Source of the DNA: Nectonema munidae
Lineage: Eukaryota; Nematomorpha; Nectonematoida; Nectonematidae
Direction of reading: 5' to 3'
Length of the DNA: 64,000 nt
NCBI GenBank assembly: GCA_030549495.1
Contig: JAUIRK010000021.1
Span: 62,001-126,000, forward strand
In this document: piece by piece, positions 1 to 12,223 of the stretch
Position numbering within the stretch: position 1 is the first letter of the stretch
How the letters are laid out: each line of letters begins with the position of its first letter
The notes under the pieces: generated by a model
Database searches by the model: none
Told to the model about the DNA's origin: nothing
What the model saw: the letters and a program-made list of their open reading frames with translations, nothing else
Program-made: the position numbers and the translations under genes

Positions 1-227
1 CGCAAAATTTCAGGGTTTGTTTCGGCACCGTCGTTTTTATCGCATAAATCTTCACTCTTTTCCTTCCTGGCTTTCAAATTTTCGTATAAATCTTTCAGGT
101 TTTCGTTATTTTTAGTGTTTGATATTTCAATGATTTTTAAAATTTTTATAATTTCTTCACTGCCATTGCAAGTTGTGTCAACAACGGAAGGCGATTTTTC
201 CACGTTTTTCTTAGATCCACTCATCAT
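1..227 (-). CDS. First coding exon of an unrecognised host gene (partial)
   Basis: Reading the minus strand from 227 there are 75 codons without a stop up to the window edge, in an AT-rich region where chance frames close quickly. Two adjacent in-frame ATGs (225-227 and 222-224) offer the start. The N-terminus is Ser/Lys-rich (MMSGSKKNVEKSPSVVD). It is followed by a charged stretch rich in Lys, Glu, Asn and Leu that looks helical and possibly coiled-coil (NENLKDLYENLKARKEKSED). No signal peptide or membrane segment is visible, so a cytosolic or nuclear protein is likely. I do not recognise the family. The composition is unlike the transposases elsewhere in the window, which favours a host gene. 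The rest lies beyond position 1. Confidence 0.5.
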   Translation of the reverse strand, partial: MMSGSKKNVEKSPSVVDTTCNGSEEIIKILKIIEISNTKNNENLKDLYENLKARKEKSEDLCDKNDGAETNPEIL

Positions 228-1377
228 TCACGGCAAAAGATATTCTAAAATATTAAATGCACTATTTATGAATTTAGTTGCTTTATATATATCAACCAAA
301 GATGTTATCCTTCCAAATATTTTGTATCTTTCCAAAAACCTTGTTTTTCTTATTCTTCGCTTTATACTTGTACCGCAGATGTGGCATATAAAGGAAGGCA
401 TAATTTGTAGAATTTGAGGCGTTCAGTTTTGATATAAATAAAATTGCAAATTTAAAAAAGAATGTGGAAACCATCATTTAAGTTTTGACATTTGAAATGA
501 AAATATAGAAAAATGATGGACATCGTTGGCAGTGACGATAAAATAGTTTGCTTTTATCAAGATGGAGGCTAAAGTCAGATGAGTAAATGGATTACATATA
601 TTAAGTATTAGACAAAATTAAGGAAAATAATGCTACCTTTCTATAAATAATGTATATATACATAAGAAAGGAATACAATGTTAGGGGAAAATAAATTCCA
701 GGAAAGGGCTTTGTCCTCCCTCCCCTCTCCGCTTCCTAGCCCCGAAAGTGGAGCAAATAACGCGAGTGTACGACGGGCCTGTATGTAACATTACAAATCT
801 AATTTCAAGTAAAAAGAGTGATCAACAAGTATCTTTCTCCAACCAAAGGGTTAAGGTGTAGTTAGAGTAGTATATGTGACTGTTTTCAAATAAACAGTTA
901 GGTTTTTGACACACCTTTAATTTCGAGGATGAGAAAGTTTTTTGGTTCTAGCTCATGCATTATATAGAAATTCGAAACTGTGATGCGTATGCGTTCTCCA
1001 TTTACATCAAAGGGTGTATCATCATTTACCTCAGAAAAGATAAAGAAGAACTGCTGGCATCAAGACCGAAAGAGAGTGTCTACTATAGGTCAGTGTTCGC
1101 ATAACCTTTTTTCGAAATAGAAATTTTCATTCTACAAATGTGTTTTTCAGTTTGCGCTCGCTTTGCGTCTGCAGTAACATCAATGTTCTTTGGGAAAGTC
1201 CATATCAAAAGTATGATTCTGCAGGGTACGATGGTTTATTCACTCTTCAAAACGAAGTCTGAACGCTATACTTCTTCCTTTTGGAAACTTAGAGCCCTAC
1301 ACTACACACCCCGTTAATCTTCATGAATCATATGATAATATGGAAATTTTACTTCCTGCAATCATGCACTCATAAAA
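228..1377. other. Non-coding stretch, no recognised feature
   Basis: Upstream flank of the exon at 1-227. It is AT-rich with short accidental frames only. A locally GC-rich patch near 700-780 shows no coding frame. I see no repeat termini here. Confidence 0.5.
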
Positions 1378-1638
1378 ATAAAGGCAATTGGAATGTTAAT
1401 GGGAATGCCGTCAGGATTTGCAAAATACTGTTGTTTATTCTGTCTATGTGATAGATTGGAAACTGAAATACGTTATTCGGAATCACACCGGCAGACAATA
1501 ATGATAAACCAACGAAACCTGTCTAGAATCAGGAATATACCTCTTCTAGATCCATATAAAGCTCAATGGTCTCCGTTGCACATAAAGCTTAGACTAATAA
1601 AACAGTTTGTAAAGACAGTAGGAAAGAGAAATGCTAGA
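1378..1638 (+). pseudogene. Fragment of an arthropod repeat-associated protein (KYCC...LC motif)
   Basis: A plus-strand frame of about 85 codons reads GMLMGMPSGFAKYCCLFC followed by CDRLETEIRYSE, and later SPLHIKLRLIKQFVK. Such a Tyr-Cys-Cys-x-x-Cys segment and a PLHIKLGLMKxFVK-like block occur, as I recall, in a family of multicopy hypothetical proteins dispersed in arthropod genomes and generally treated as transposon-derived. Only this middle segment remains; upstream sequence has no matching frame. It stops where a hAT terminus begins at 1640, so the hAT probably inserted into it. The superfamily of the parent element is not certain to me. Confidence 0.45.
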
Positions 1639-1639
1639 G

Positions 1640-3230
1640 CGATGGTTCGCAACCCCAAATGCGGTCGCCAAGCATTTTTTTGAGGTCGCCAACACCTCAA
1701 AATAAAAACATTATCTAAGAGTTTTTAAGGATGCACAGTCACATATTGGTTGAAGGATGGTGAATAATTTCTTATCTATTTTTTAACAAAGATAAATGAA
1801 GAAAAGTACGAAGAAGAGAAAACCACAAAAATGATAAATCAATTTTTCATATCTTTTAAAGAAAGATATAGAGAGAGGGGAAAAAAAGCTGTCAAATAAC
1901 CATTGATTTATTTACCTTCGTGCTTTTCTCCTACAATCTTAACAAATAGTATATACGCTATTTTAATTTTTACCTGAATTCCATCTTTTCTTCATTGTAA
2001 TTTTTCGTAAGTTTTTTTAATATCTTTTATATAATTTGTCGATGTGTGTGTATATATGTGTATGTGGTGTTATAAAACTGATGGGTTAAGTAATTTAATT
2101 TATATTTCATTTCAGATTCTTTAGTGATGTCCAGAAAATGGGTGAAGAAAAAAGAATTTCTTGGCACTGGATTTATATGTCTCATTGATGAGAACCGAAA
2201 AACCAGAATGCGTTGTATGTGGGGAAGTGCTCAGCCACGAGTCGCTTAAAGAAAATAATCTCAAGCGCCATCTCCTGGGAAAACACCCAACTCTCGCAGA
2301 AAAAGATCTTGAGTATTTTAAGAGGAAAGAAGAAGAACGGAAACGTCAGCGGGGGGAGTAGAGGGGTATTCGGTTCAACAAACAACGCTTGCATTCTATC
2401 TTGTTGCAAAAAAATTGCTAAGTGTGAAAAGTTGGTAAACCACAAGCCCTTGATATGGTTTGCACCATCCTTGCAAATGCTGCAGTGAAAAAAATTGAAG
2501 ATATTCCGCTGTCAGTCAACCCAAGAATTCAAGAGGTGTCGTAAGACATTAAAGAGGTAGTGACTGCCATCAAGAAGAATGGAAAATTTAGCTTGGAGTT
2601 GGATGAGTCAACTGACATCGATGATATTTCCAGGGTTGAATTTGCTGAATATGTCCATGCAAGTAAATGATGAGACTATAATCTCTGTGTCAGAAAAGTT
2701 CAAGACTTTCAAAGCAAAGCTGAGGCTGTGGAAAGGAAAGATTGAATTAGCAAAAACTGTACCCTTTCCATTTTTGAAACTTTTTCTGGAAGATGAACAA
2801 GAAATCTCACTTCTGACCGTACAAAGTGTCATTGTTGGGCACCTTGAGAAATTCAGTGAGGCTTGAGAAGATCCTTCGATATCCAAGCCGAGGATCTTTC
2901 AGAAGACCCTTGGATATCCAAAATCTTCAAAAAGAGCTAATAGAGACCCAACAGGGTGAAACTCTTACTTTTAACTTTCAGTGACAAACTCTAAGTGTAT
3001 TCTGAACTGCTGTGAAAAAATAAACCAGTCCTTGGATTCGAAGCTGTGAGTGTTATTGCCTTTCGCTACAACCTATTTGTGTGAATCACGATTTGCAGCT
3101 CTGTCTGCCATTATAAAAGTTAAGGTAGAAGCTCTGGCTGCAACCGAAACATGATCTGAGGGTAGCACTTTTCAAGACTGAAACACGAATAGAGAAACTT
3201 AGCAACATGATTCAAGTCCAAAGCTACAAT
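1640..3230 (+). mobile_element. hAT transposon remnant, ZBED5/FAM200-like lineage
   Basis: The left end at 1640 (CGATGGTTCGCAACCCC) resembles the hAT terminus CAGTGGTTCTCAACC and is followed by a GTCGCC motif common in this lineage. A BED finger is read at about 2160-2360: PECVVCGEVLSHESLKENN, then LKRHLLGKHP. Catalytic-domain pieces follow at about 2487-2640 (KIEDIPLSVNPRIQEV; FSLELDESTDIDDISRVEF), an alpha-helical segment at 2690-2866, and a dimerisation block at 3050-3130 (VLLPFATTYLCESRFAALSA). The order matches a full ZBED5-type transposase. Frames change several times and stops interrupt it, so it is a pseudogene. The right terminus and target duplication were not found. Confidence 0.82.
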
Positions 3231-3239
3231 TAAAATTAA

Positions 3240-4149
3240 TTTATCATTTCACATAAAAAATATATACCTTTAGCTTGTTTTTTAAAGAATGTGACAGAAT
3301 ATTATTCCAGAAGTTGTTGTTATAATTAATGTCAAGTTTTAAATTCATAATACTGTGAATATAATAAAATTTAATGATGTTAGTTTTGTCCTTCACAACC
3401 TTAAAGTACCTCTCTTACAGACAAATTCATCACAATTGCCATCCCTTACGTTTACAGACAGTTAATCATATATAGTTTAATAAAAGATATGCAACTAAAT
3501 TAGCGAGGTCATTATATTGTAAAAAATTTCCAAAATCACACAGGCGAAGTTGAAAGAGTGCAACGTTGGCATACCCAAAGTTAGAGAAGTACACAATGAT
3601 GTCAACTTCAGGATAACACTGACTATTTGTCTGGATTCTGTCTCCTTTCTACAGTGGGAAAAAAGGGGCAAATCCCTATAAAGAATTTTCATGCACCCTA
3701 ATACAAATTAAAATTTGCTTCTTTAAGAACAGTTTCATTTTTTTTACATTAGAAGTTCATATATGGCAATGCCAGTATTGACCAATAAACAAAAAATGAC
3801 ACCAATTATTATAATGTTCTAATCAACCATTGCAATTTTTTCGCTTGTGAGGAGACATTTAAACTTTTAAATTTATCCCACACTACCTTTATTCAAAATT
3901 TCTGCGATTATTTTAACTATTTTAAATACTATAAAGAATAATTAAATTTTTTTGAGCATATAGAGTAGCACTCCTTTGGTCGAAATTGAAGGGTTGGTGT
4001 TAAATCTATTAAGTTTTTGAGTTTTTCCACTGGAATTTTTGTAAATATTATAGGAGTCGCATTCGAAGACGGATATTTTCCTTGCAACACAGCAACCCTC
4101 TTAATTCTACTGCATAATTTAAAATTTAGGTTCGAATTTAGCACTTCCT
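3240..4149. other. No recognised feature
   Basis: AT-rich sequence with only short frames on both strands. No repeat ends, tandem structure or splice-flanked coding segment could be supported. Confidence 0.4.
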
Positions 4150-4760
4150 CTAAACTAAAACTTCTTGACGATGAATAAGCAGCTTTTCTTCATCCTGTCT
4201 AATAATCTTGAGCTCACCTCTCTACACAGTTTACATTAAAAGTTTTAGCATTAGAAATGCTCCTTTTAATGCGAGAATACAGACGTATATTTTAGAAATT
4301 TAAACACCTCCTTTCAGATTCACTGTTTTATAATCCTAGTGTCTTCTTCGCATAAAGTAAAATACACTTACTTTCAATTGCTAGCTTGTTCCAGCTTTGC
4401 TTTTATTTCTTCAAAAGAAGTACGCAGTAAAACAAAATTATCTGCATGCAACAATTCATGCCCATGACTTTTTCACATCAGTTAAAATTTTATCTTAAAT
4501 AGCGTTAACCAAAAGAAGACTAAAACAAACCTTGGTGCACACGAATATTTATTTTAGAACAGTCTATATAGGTCTCTGAATTCACTAACACCTTTCTTCA
4601 AAGCCCACTTAATCAATTTTCTTGAAAGCGAGTGAGATGTCTTCTCTAGATTAACAAATCTGGAATATGAAGAGTATCTGTTTGTGGTGTAGTCATATGC
4701 CTCCTATTTCAATAATTCAACAGAGATGTAATTGCAACAAGCTAATGTACAGCCAACTTT
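4150..4760 (-). mobile_element. LINE reverse transcriptase remnant (RTE-like)
   Basis: On the minus strand, in broken frames, one reads pieces typical of a non-LTR reverse transcriptase: NLEKTSHSLSRKLIKWALKK (equivalent of the conserved DLEKAFDRVPR...WALRKKG block) and later GHELLHADNFVLLRTSFEE (equivalent of the catalytic YADD motif region, here with Asn in place of the second Asp). The spacing between blocks fits a reverse transcriptase palm. The phrase pattern resembles the RTE-like LINE at 20.9-22.9 kb. It is heavily decayed, and I cannot place its ends. Confidence 0.55.
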
Positions 4761-4799
4761 CCATGAGAATTGGCTACCTTCTTTCTCGCATAAGCTCTT

Positions 4800-7360
4800 G
4801 AAGTTACCCGACCGAAACTTTTAACAATAGTTAATGTAAAAAATTTTTGTAGCGAAATGTGATAGTATTTTGTGAAAAAAACAGGAATAGGTACCAAAAT
4901 ATTTCAAAGTAAATTTTTAAGTGGCAAAAGTCGAGCATCAAAATATCACAGAATCCAGAACCACAAAATCTGTTTAGGAGTTCAATAAAAATCAGAATTT
5001 AGTTTCCTTCACCTCTTCAAATAAAAGTTTTGCCCCATTAGATAAAATCAGAGTTACGTAAAGGGCTAGATAGTCGGAATCAGAGATTTTAAAGGAATCG
5101 GAGTCGGTTATTTTCCCTCCTCCTCCCCACTCATGGTTACATGGAATGTCAATTGAATTTGTGGACATTTTTTGGGCAACAAAAAATCAAATTTAATATT
5201 TCAAATTACTTGATTTCAATCTTATGTTTTATCATATTTATTTTCACTAATCTTTCGCTATTAAAATTCAGTGCCTCTTCTTTATTTATTCTTTTTTTTT
5301 ACTTTCTCAAATCTTTAATTTACATAGATATATATTTTTATAACTCTTTTAATTTTCCTTCTACCTTGAAATATACCTTCTTACACAGTCTGATGAGATT
5401 TTCCTCTTCATTTTCTCATATATGCTTCAAACTCCTTATTTGCATCTACCTCAATCCCTACCAACGGCTCTCAATTGCTCATCTCATATTGTCACGCACC
5501 CTTTTGACTCTTCTTATTCCACTCCAATGCTTACTTTCCTAGCCAACAAAGAGCCAATGGAAGACTACAAGGATGGCATCAGTATTATTCTAAAATCTTG
5601 CTCAGCGATGGGCTGTCACATGCCACCGAGTGTTCACTTCTAGAATAAGCTTAGAAGAATGTTTAAAGAAAATAATGAAAGTATTCATAGAGCCATTCGT
5701 GCTAAGGAGAAGGCGTGCAAAAGGCATCTTGAAGGACATGCTACCTGACTCCTGCTGGGCACTGGCGTCATCAACCAGACCAAGAAGACGAAATAAAAGC
5801 TAAGTCACAGTAATTCCAAATGTGACAAACTGATTTCTGTGTAACTCCTTTATTTTGTAGAAAAAAATTATCATTATTTATTACGTTAATGATTTCATAT
5901 ATGCAAATATTTGGATGTGTTTATTGAAAAAAAGGCGTACGTGTTGCATAAAAGTGAGTGCAATTTTAAAATCAGCATTAAAAATGTGTCTAAAACAGAT
6001 GGTTTGCATAATAGATATCATTTTGTTGACCATTTCAACTGCAACCCACGATCTATATATATATAGATTATAGATCTTCAATATTGTTCTTTTTAATATT
6101 TCAGCATCTTTAAAAGTTCACAGAAATTCTTTCATTCAATGATCTCACAGTTTCATCATTTTAATATATGGTTTCTCATACCAAAGGCTTTTAATAGAAT
6201 AAACAACGCTTGGCTCATGTTTTTGTATAGAATTCCAAAGCAAGTTTTTCACATAATCACCGCCTTGGAAAGTAATATTGGAAACATATTCAATCAGAAA
6301 GAGCAGCCGACTTAAAATTAGTAGTAAAAGGAAAAAACAGCACAGGAACAGAAGCATTATTATCTTGATGCAATTCTTCCAATATCCCAATTTAGTATTC
6401 CCAGTTGAAAAAGATTTTTGAATAAATTTTTGTTACAAACAATTATTATCTAAGTTATTGAAGATAAAATATTGTAGTCATAATTAAACTAGATCGCACT
6501 CCAACTACATCCAGAACTAATCCAAATAAAAGGCCCGCCAACATCAGTTTGTGAAATGATAAATTTACCCCCATTCCTTATTATTTCGCTCTTTCATTTA
6601 GTAACTAAATCTGAAACTTAATTCGGATTTTAAGAAGCACCAGCAAAAACTGGGTAAGTAAATAGGAAAAAAAATTTATTGAAAAATATACACACCGAGA
6701 GAACAGACAGATGCTTTGAGAATTCTTTTAAAAAATATTAAATATGTCTCTGCTGCTTTACTTTCCGTTCTGAGGAAAAATTTTTAAGATTGCGATACAA
6801 CGACCTCATTGATTCATTTTTATTGAACTCGGTAGTCAAACTTATAAAAACTGAAAATATCCAAGATAAATTAAAATCATGCAGTCCACCAACTGGTGTA
6901 AAATACACACAAAACAAGTACAGGTTACAAAATGAGTAAGCTTTTCCCTAAGCCTTGTTTGCTACTACCGATAAACGGTTGTCTGGCGGTTGTATAGCAC
7001 ACAAACTAAGCTGTGCAAAGGGATGATAAAATGGCGGAATGCGTTGACTGTTAACAGGCGTTTTTTTTTAAGGCGAGTCAAAGTTTTTATTTTATGATTA
7101 GTGTTGAAGCGTCAAAAATCTTTTGTTAAAGGCGACTCAAAATGTGATTTTATAATTTCGCGTGCGAGATTCAGCATGGACATCTATAATAGATATTAAA
7201 TACGTCAATAGCAATATCAATTTATACATATTTTAAAAGAAATTAGAATATAGTGAAATCTGTTTATAAAGAAATTCAGACTATAACAAAACAATTTCCT
7301 TGCCTGGTAAAAATCTCCTCTTTATTATGCTTAGATTAATCTGCCCGTAACGAAATTCGT
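4800..7360. other. Long stretch without a supported gene
   Basis: AT-rich, short frames only. A short GGAGTCGG-type motif near 5065-5115 is partly echoed near 31975-32030 (ACTCC/GACTCC phrases) and may be a scrap of a dispersed repeat. Near 6060 there is a short ATATAT tract. Frames at 5141-5643 contain hydrophobic or Ser/Thr-rich residues but no recognisable domain and no convincing splice signals. Confidence 0.4.
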
Positions 7361-7368
7361 ATATAGAG

Positions 7369-8215
7369 TAGAGATGTATTGGATATCCGCTTCTGTATAT
7401 GCGGATCATTCGCAAAATTTTTTACATCGGCTTTACATCCTCATCCGCGGATTTTTTTCACGTTAACATCCGCATCCGCAATTTAAAAACTTTACATTAT
7501 AGCTACTTTTCTAATTTTTACATTATAGTTACTTTTCTCGATCCGAGATTAAAAAGTAAATTGTTCACCAATTTTGAAACAACAAATAAAGTAAAAACTT
7601 TCCTTTTGAATTTATATGATGAGGATAAGATTGGTAATAGTAGCATAGAAGTAAAAAGCTGCAAAAAATGAAGAGAAGTGCTAATGAAGTTTATACCTCT
7701 TTGAATGAAGCGCTGGACTCTATTCTAAACTCTAGTAGTGAAGAAGTAAACGAGAAAGAAAATGAAGAAATACGGAAGTATCTAACAAGATATCTACTCA
7801 AGCTTAGATTGGTGGAAAACTAAAAAAGAAGAATTTCTATTTTTATCTTGCATGTCATTACCTTACCTGTCCTAGCACTGTTCAGAGCGAGCAGCTTCTT
7901 AGCAGCGCCGGAAATATTTATACTGACAAAAGAAAGAGATTACTAGGGGAAAAAGTAGAAAAACTGTTATTTCATAAAAAATTTACTGGTAATTAATTAT
8001 GAATATTTTAAATAAAATTTTCTAATTATTCTGATTTAGATTTTTTTACATTGGTAGATTAAAAAACAGTAAAAAAGGGATTAAAATAGTAAGATACTGT
8101 AAAATATAAAACATAATTTTTTAAAATATTTTTATCCGCATCCGCTAGGATTTCAAATCTAATACCCGTATCCGCATAAGCGGATGTAAAAAAATTCACA
8201 TCGGATACATCTCTA
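7369..8215 (+). mobile_element. Internally deleted hAT element with exact 8-bp target duplication
   Basis: Both ends are visible. The left begins TAGAGATGTATTGGATATCC and the right, read inward, TAGAGATGTATCCGATGTG. Both are followed by subterminal repeats of the words ATCCGC and GCGGAT. An exact 8-bp duplication ATATAGAG flanks it (7361-7368 and 8216-8223). Inside are C-terminal transposase scraps: a LDPRLKSKLF block near 7540 and a hAT dimerisation segment at about 7810-7990 (DWWKTKKEEF, then SAGNIYTDKRKRLL). The N-terminal half is missing, so this is a non-autonomous deletion derivative of an Ac/hobo-type hAT. Related termini occur at 39.06-39.35 and 53.89-54.39 kb. Confidence 0.85.
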
Positions 8216-8274
8216 ATATAGAGTACTAACTTTCTAGCTAAGCTCTCGCCTGTTCAAAAGAATATGGTTTAACC

Positions 8275-8593
8275 CAGGAGTCCCGAAACTTTTTAACCCG
8301 TAGACCCCTTCATAGATTATTTGTATTCTCCTCGACCCCAGACAAGTTTAATAAAAATATGAAATCATTTATTTCTGATCATGAGCAATAATATATGAAA
8401 TTTACCTTTAAAATAATAGTATAAAAAATAATATTTTATTTGTTTATATACTAAGACGTAACTTTCATGACTATCTCAATTTTTTCTGCCTAGAAACTTA
8501 ATTGATTCTCTATAACATAACCAACGTCTACCTACCCTTAGAAAACTCTCATCGACCCCATGGGGTCGATATCGAACACTTTGGGGATCCCTA
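8275..8593. mobile_element. Short hAT MITE
   Basis: The ends form an imperfect inverted repeat: left CAGGAGTCCCGAAAC, right (read inward) TAGGGATCCCCAAAG. The words GACCCC (left) and GGGGTC (right) recur just inside. The flanks carry a near-perfect 8-bp duplication, GTTTAACC (8267-8274) and GTTTAAAC (8594-8601). No coding potential. Length (319 bp), terminus type and duplication length fit a non-autonomous hAT. Confidence 0.7.
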
Positions 8594-8700
8594 GTTTAAA
8601 CAAAGCTTTAAATGAACTTTATTTCAATCCTATTGCAAGCGCTACAGTGTTGAAAAACAGACTCGTAATAATTTATTTTTATTTTATTTACTTAATAATG

Positions 8701-10830
8701 CAGTGTTGCCAGATCTACGGATTTATCCGTATTTTACGGATTTTTGAAGCAAAAATTGTCTACGGATATTCTACGGACGGATTTTTGACTCGTTCGGATT
8801 TTTTTACGGATTTTTTTTACTACGGATTTTTGCCACTAAATTTATGAATAATTTTTTTTCTTTTATCGAAAAAAAAGCTTATTAAAGTTTTCGTTGCCAG
8901 GCAGTAAGCTGTCACTATTGTTCAAGTAAAAAATCAAAAATGGCTTAATTCTCTTTGCTAGCATTTTTATTCATATTTTTTAATTTACTTTGAAAGTTTT
9001 TCTAGGAATAAGATAAATTATAAACGTTGTTTAAACGGTAGTCGTATACAATACCCTGTTTGGTTTTGTTTTTTCTCTAATTTGAGCAGGATTTAAATCA
9101 TGCGTGTCAATTTTTTTTATTTATTTAACATTTTAATCTAAACCTTTTTTTATAAGAATCATTTTAGTAAATCGAGTGATTTGACTTTGTAAGATCTTAG
9201 ATTCAGAGTTCTGTTTTTGATACCTCTTCCCCCAAAGAAAAATCACGCCTACAAAAAAAATATGAGCAATCTTATAAAAGTGAGTGGGAGAAAAAGTTAA
9301 GCTGGCTGAAAAGTGGTGGATCAGAAGGTACAGCCTTTTGTAAATTATGCTCTAAAAAGCTATTGATCGGTAAGGGTGGCATTAATGACCTCAAAAAACA
9401 TGTTAAAACTAAAATCCACGTTAAAAATGAAAAAACTGTAAGGGAAACAGAAAAAAAAGCTTTCAAGTCTTTTACTAAAGAAAAATGTCAAGATCCAGTC
9501 AACAAATCAGAGGTTTGAAATTGGATGATGGAGCACAACTTATTTTTTCTTCGCCGTGATCATTTTTCCGAACTTTTACCGAAAATGTGCTCTTATTCGG
9601 AAATTGCAAAAAAATTCAATGCAAACGAACTAAAGCAACATGTATTATTAAGTCTGCGATGGCTCCCTACCTTGAAAATCAAAGCATAAACTTCATGAAA
9701 AGCAATTATTATAGTCTAATGATGGATGAGAGTACAGATAGAGGAGATCGTAAGCATGCAGCAATTACACTATTGCCTGAAATGCAGATCACACTCAAGT
9801 CGTTTTTAGCCAGATTTGTGAGACCCGAGGAAATTTCTTCGAAAAAGATCCAACGACCGTTTGTATTGATATGGAATTTTAGTTACCTGATGAGGAATTT
9901 TAGTTACCTGAGTTTTTATAGGTTATCAAACGCGTGATTTTAAAAGATAATGAGGATGAGATTGACAGATATGAACTGAAGAATTCATGAGGTTATTTTG
10001 TCCTTTTTTCTAGTAATATAAGAAATTATTATGTTTGAGCTGTTAATCGATTCAAAGCAAAGCTACCCTTTGGAGATCCAATTTTAGGCCATCTTCGTAT
10101 TTTGGATCCAAATGAAAGAACTAAAATTACGGCTTTATCAGGCATTTTTTAACATCATTTAGTTAAAATCAAATTATGAAATTTATATCTTCAGTTAATG
10201 CTTTAGTAGTAAGGTTTCCGCACATTGTCCTCTGGAATGGTTTGGATCAATTGACAGACGGGTTTTTAGATTATCAATTTATAAAAATCCCATCTGATTT
10301 GGAAAATTGTGAGGTTGACGCTTTTTGGGGAAAACTTTGCAAATTAGAAACCTTAGAAGTGAAAATAAGATTCCCATTACTTTGTGAACTAATGATAGCA
10401 TTGTTAGTTTTACCTCATTCAAATGCAGACTGTGAGCGTCTTTTCAGGTATAGCTTTGAGTAATTTTTTTTCTTTTGAATAAATAATGTTTTTTCTCTTC
10501 TTTAGCATTATCAAGAATATTAAAGCAAATAAAAGAAATCAGCTTGATCTTTCAACAGAATCAGGGCTTCTGTATGTTAAAACTAACGACCCAGGTGTAC
10601 TTTGTTACAAACTACGATCCGTCAGAAAGTGTCGTTAAAATTCCATCGTTCGTTACTCCAAAAGCATCACACAATTAAATATTTAAAAGTTGATTATTAT
10701 TTAAATAGCTTTTTAAGTTTTTTTCAAATAAATTTAATTTTCAATCAAAAATAATATGGAAGAACCGCCGTTCATTAAAAATTTAAATCTACGGATTTTT
10801 AGGACATGTTTTACGGATTTTTGATAAATT
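8701..10830 (+). mobile_element. hAT transposon with BED finger, 3' end not located
   Basis: The left end at 8701 reads CAGTGTTGCCAGATCTACGG and is followed by many copies of the subterminal word ACGGATTTTT, which recur at 10790-10830. A BED finger is read at about 9262-9517 (FCKLCSKKLLIGKGGINDLK, then KHVKTKIH). The catalytic region starts near 9600 (RTKATCIIKSAMAPYL; YYSLMMDESTDRG). The C-terminal block at 10176-10640 contains VDAFWGKLCKLE, ALLVLPHSNADCERLF and ANKRNQLDLSTESGL, the hAT dimerisation signature. The phase is preserved across a short GT-AG intron (10448-10505). Stops and frame changes lie in the middle, so it is probably inactive. No matching right terminus was found. Confidence 0.85.
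10448..10505 (+). other. 58-nt intron in the hAT dimerisation domain
   Basis: Donor GTATAG and acceptor CTTTAG split the codon for Ser in CERLFS. Removing the segment joins LPHSNADCERLF to SIIKNIKANKRNQ in frame, which restores the conserved hAT motif. The intron is minimal in size. Confidence 0.75.
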
Positions 10831-10869
10831 TTATTGATAATGTACTTGTTTTATTGACGAATGAGCATG

Positions 10870-11690
10870 AATATAATTTAGATTTACGTGTGTTTATTAC
10901 ACAATGCATCATATAGTGTTTATATTTATAAATGTTTTATTCACACATTTCTGTCTGTTTTATCTCCTTCTTGCAATACAGTTCTAGAGATTTACATAAA
11001 ATAATTAAAAAATATAAACTTATTTGAAAAAAGTATGTTAGTTAACAAGATAAAAATATAAAGTCTCAATAGTAAACGTAGAAAAATATAACAATAATAA
11101 TAATATGTAAAATAAAAAAACAAGAACAATGCGTACCAAATTTAAACTTATAAAATTTAAAATAGGAATAGATTAAAATAAATAGAAAAAATTATATTAA
11201 TAAATTTAAACTTTTTAGTATATTTAGCAATTACTAAATCTAAAGAAGATAATAAATTGCGCTTCAATAAACATTTGAATATCAAAATATAGTTCTTAAT
11301 TTGGGATATTTTAGTCCTTTCTTCCATTTGAATATATTTTATCATTTTCAAATTTTACTGAAGTTTTCTCTTCAAAACACATTGAATAAACACTTTATAA
11401 TATTAATGTTTCATGTATTAATATAAGATTCATAAATTATTCAAAAGCTAAGTGTTTGTAGAATATTTTTTAGTTTTCATTATCTCATTAAAGGAAAGAA
11501 TATTCTTCCATAGCTCGACATATGATAGAAAAGCCACAATAAGTTTCGAAGTTATGCAAAATGATTCTTAAATTTTTATAATCAGTAATGAAAAATTATA
11601 CTTATTTATCATATTAAGTATACATTCAAGTTATTTTTATTATCATGAAATTATAAAAAAAAATTTTCACATATATTACAAAGGTGAATA
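10870..11690. other. Very AT-rich spacer, no feature
   Basis: Low-complexity A/T sequence with short frames only. I see no gene or repeat boundary. Confidence 0.4.
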
Positions 11691-11693
11691 ATG

Positions 11694-11790
11694 AAAGCAG
11701 CTTCCTGGCCTTATGATTTATCCTGCAAATACCTATAATTTTTAGGTCTATTTTGTGAAATAAATTCTTTCTTCTTCTTCTTCTTCTATC
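11694..11790 (+). mobile_element. LINE 3'-end fragment with (TTC)n tail
   Basis: The segment GCAGCTTCCTGGCCTTA followed later by AAATAAATTC and a run of TTC units resembles the 3' end of the LINE at 43425-45093, which on its own strand reads GCGGCTTTCTGGCCTTT and ends AATAAATTCTTTTC plus TTC units. It is a severely 5'-truncated copy of the same or a sister family. Confidence 0.55.
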
Positions 11791-12223
11791 AAAGTTTATC
11801 AGACAAACATGCCACTGATTATATAGATTTTAAAATTAATTTTGAAATGTAGGACTTTTTAATTTTAAAAGAAGAAGAAAATTTTATTTATCAAATTAAG
11901 AAACACATCACTAATATAATCAAATTTTAAACGTAATTGAAATGTGAAATAATATAATATACACATTACAGTTTATTTGAATGGATATACAAAAAGACTA
12001 CTTAAAGGCGCTGAGTTATGTACATCCGAGTGAAACAAAAAAAAAGGAAAAAATGAATTGATTTAAATGCATAAATAAATAATATTTATATATTTGATAT
12101 GTCGTATTGATTGACATTAAAATTTATATTCAGTGTTATTGCTAATATAGCGAGAAGGACTCTTTGAAGAAGAGCAATTTAACGTATTTTTTATATTTTG
12201 AATAACTAAGATGCTCTCATACT

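Noticed and set aside
5141-5643. Open frames with hydrophobic stretches
   Set aside because: T-rich sequence gives Phe/Leu/Ile/Ser by chance; no motif, splice signal or start context supports a gene.
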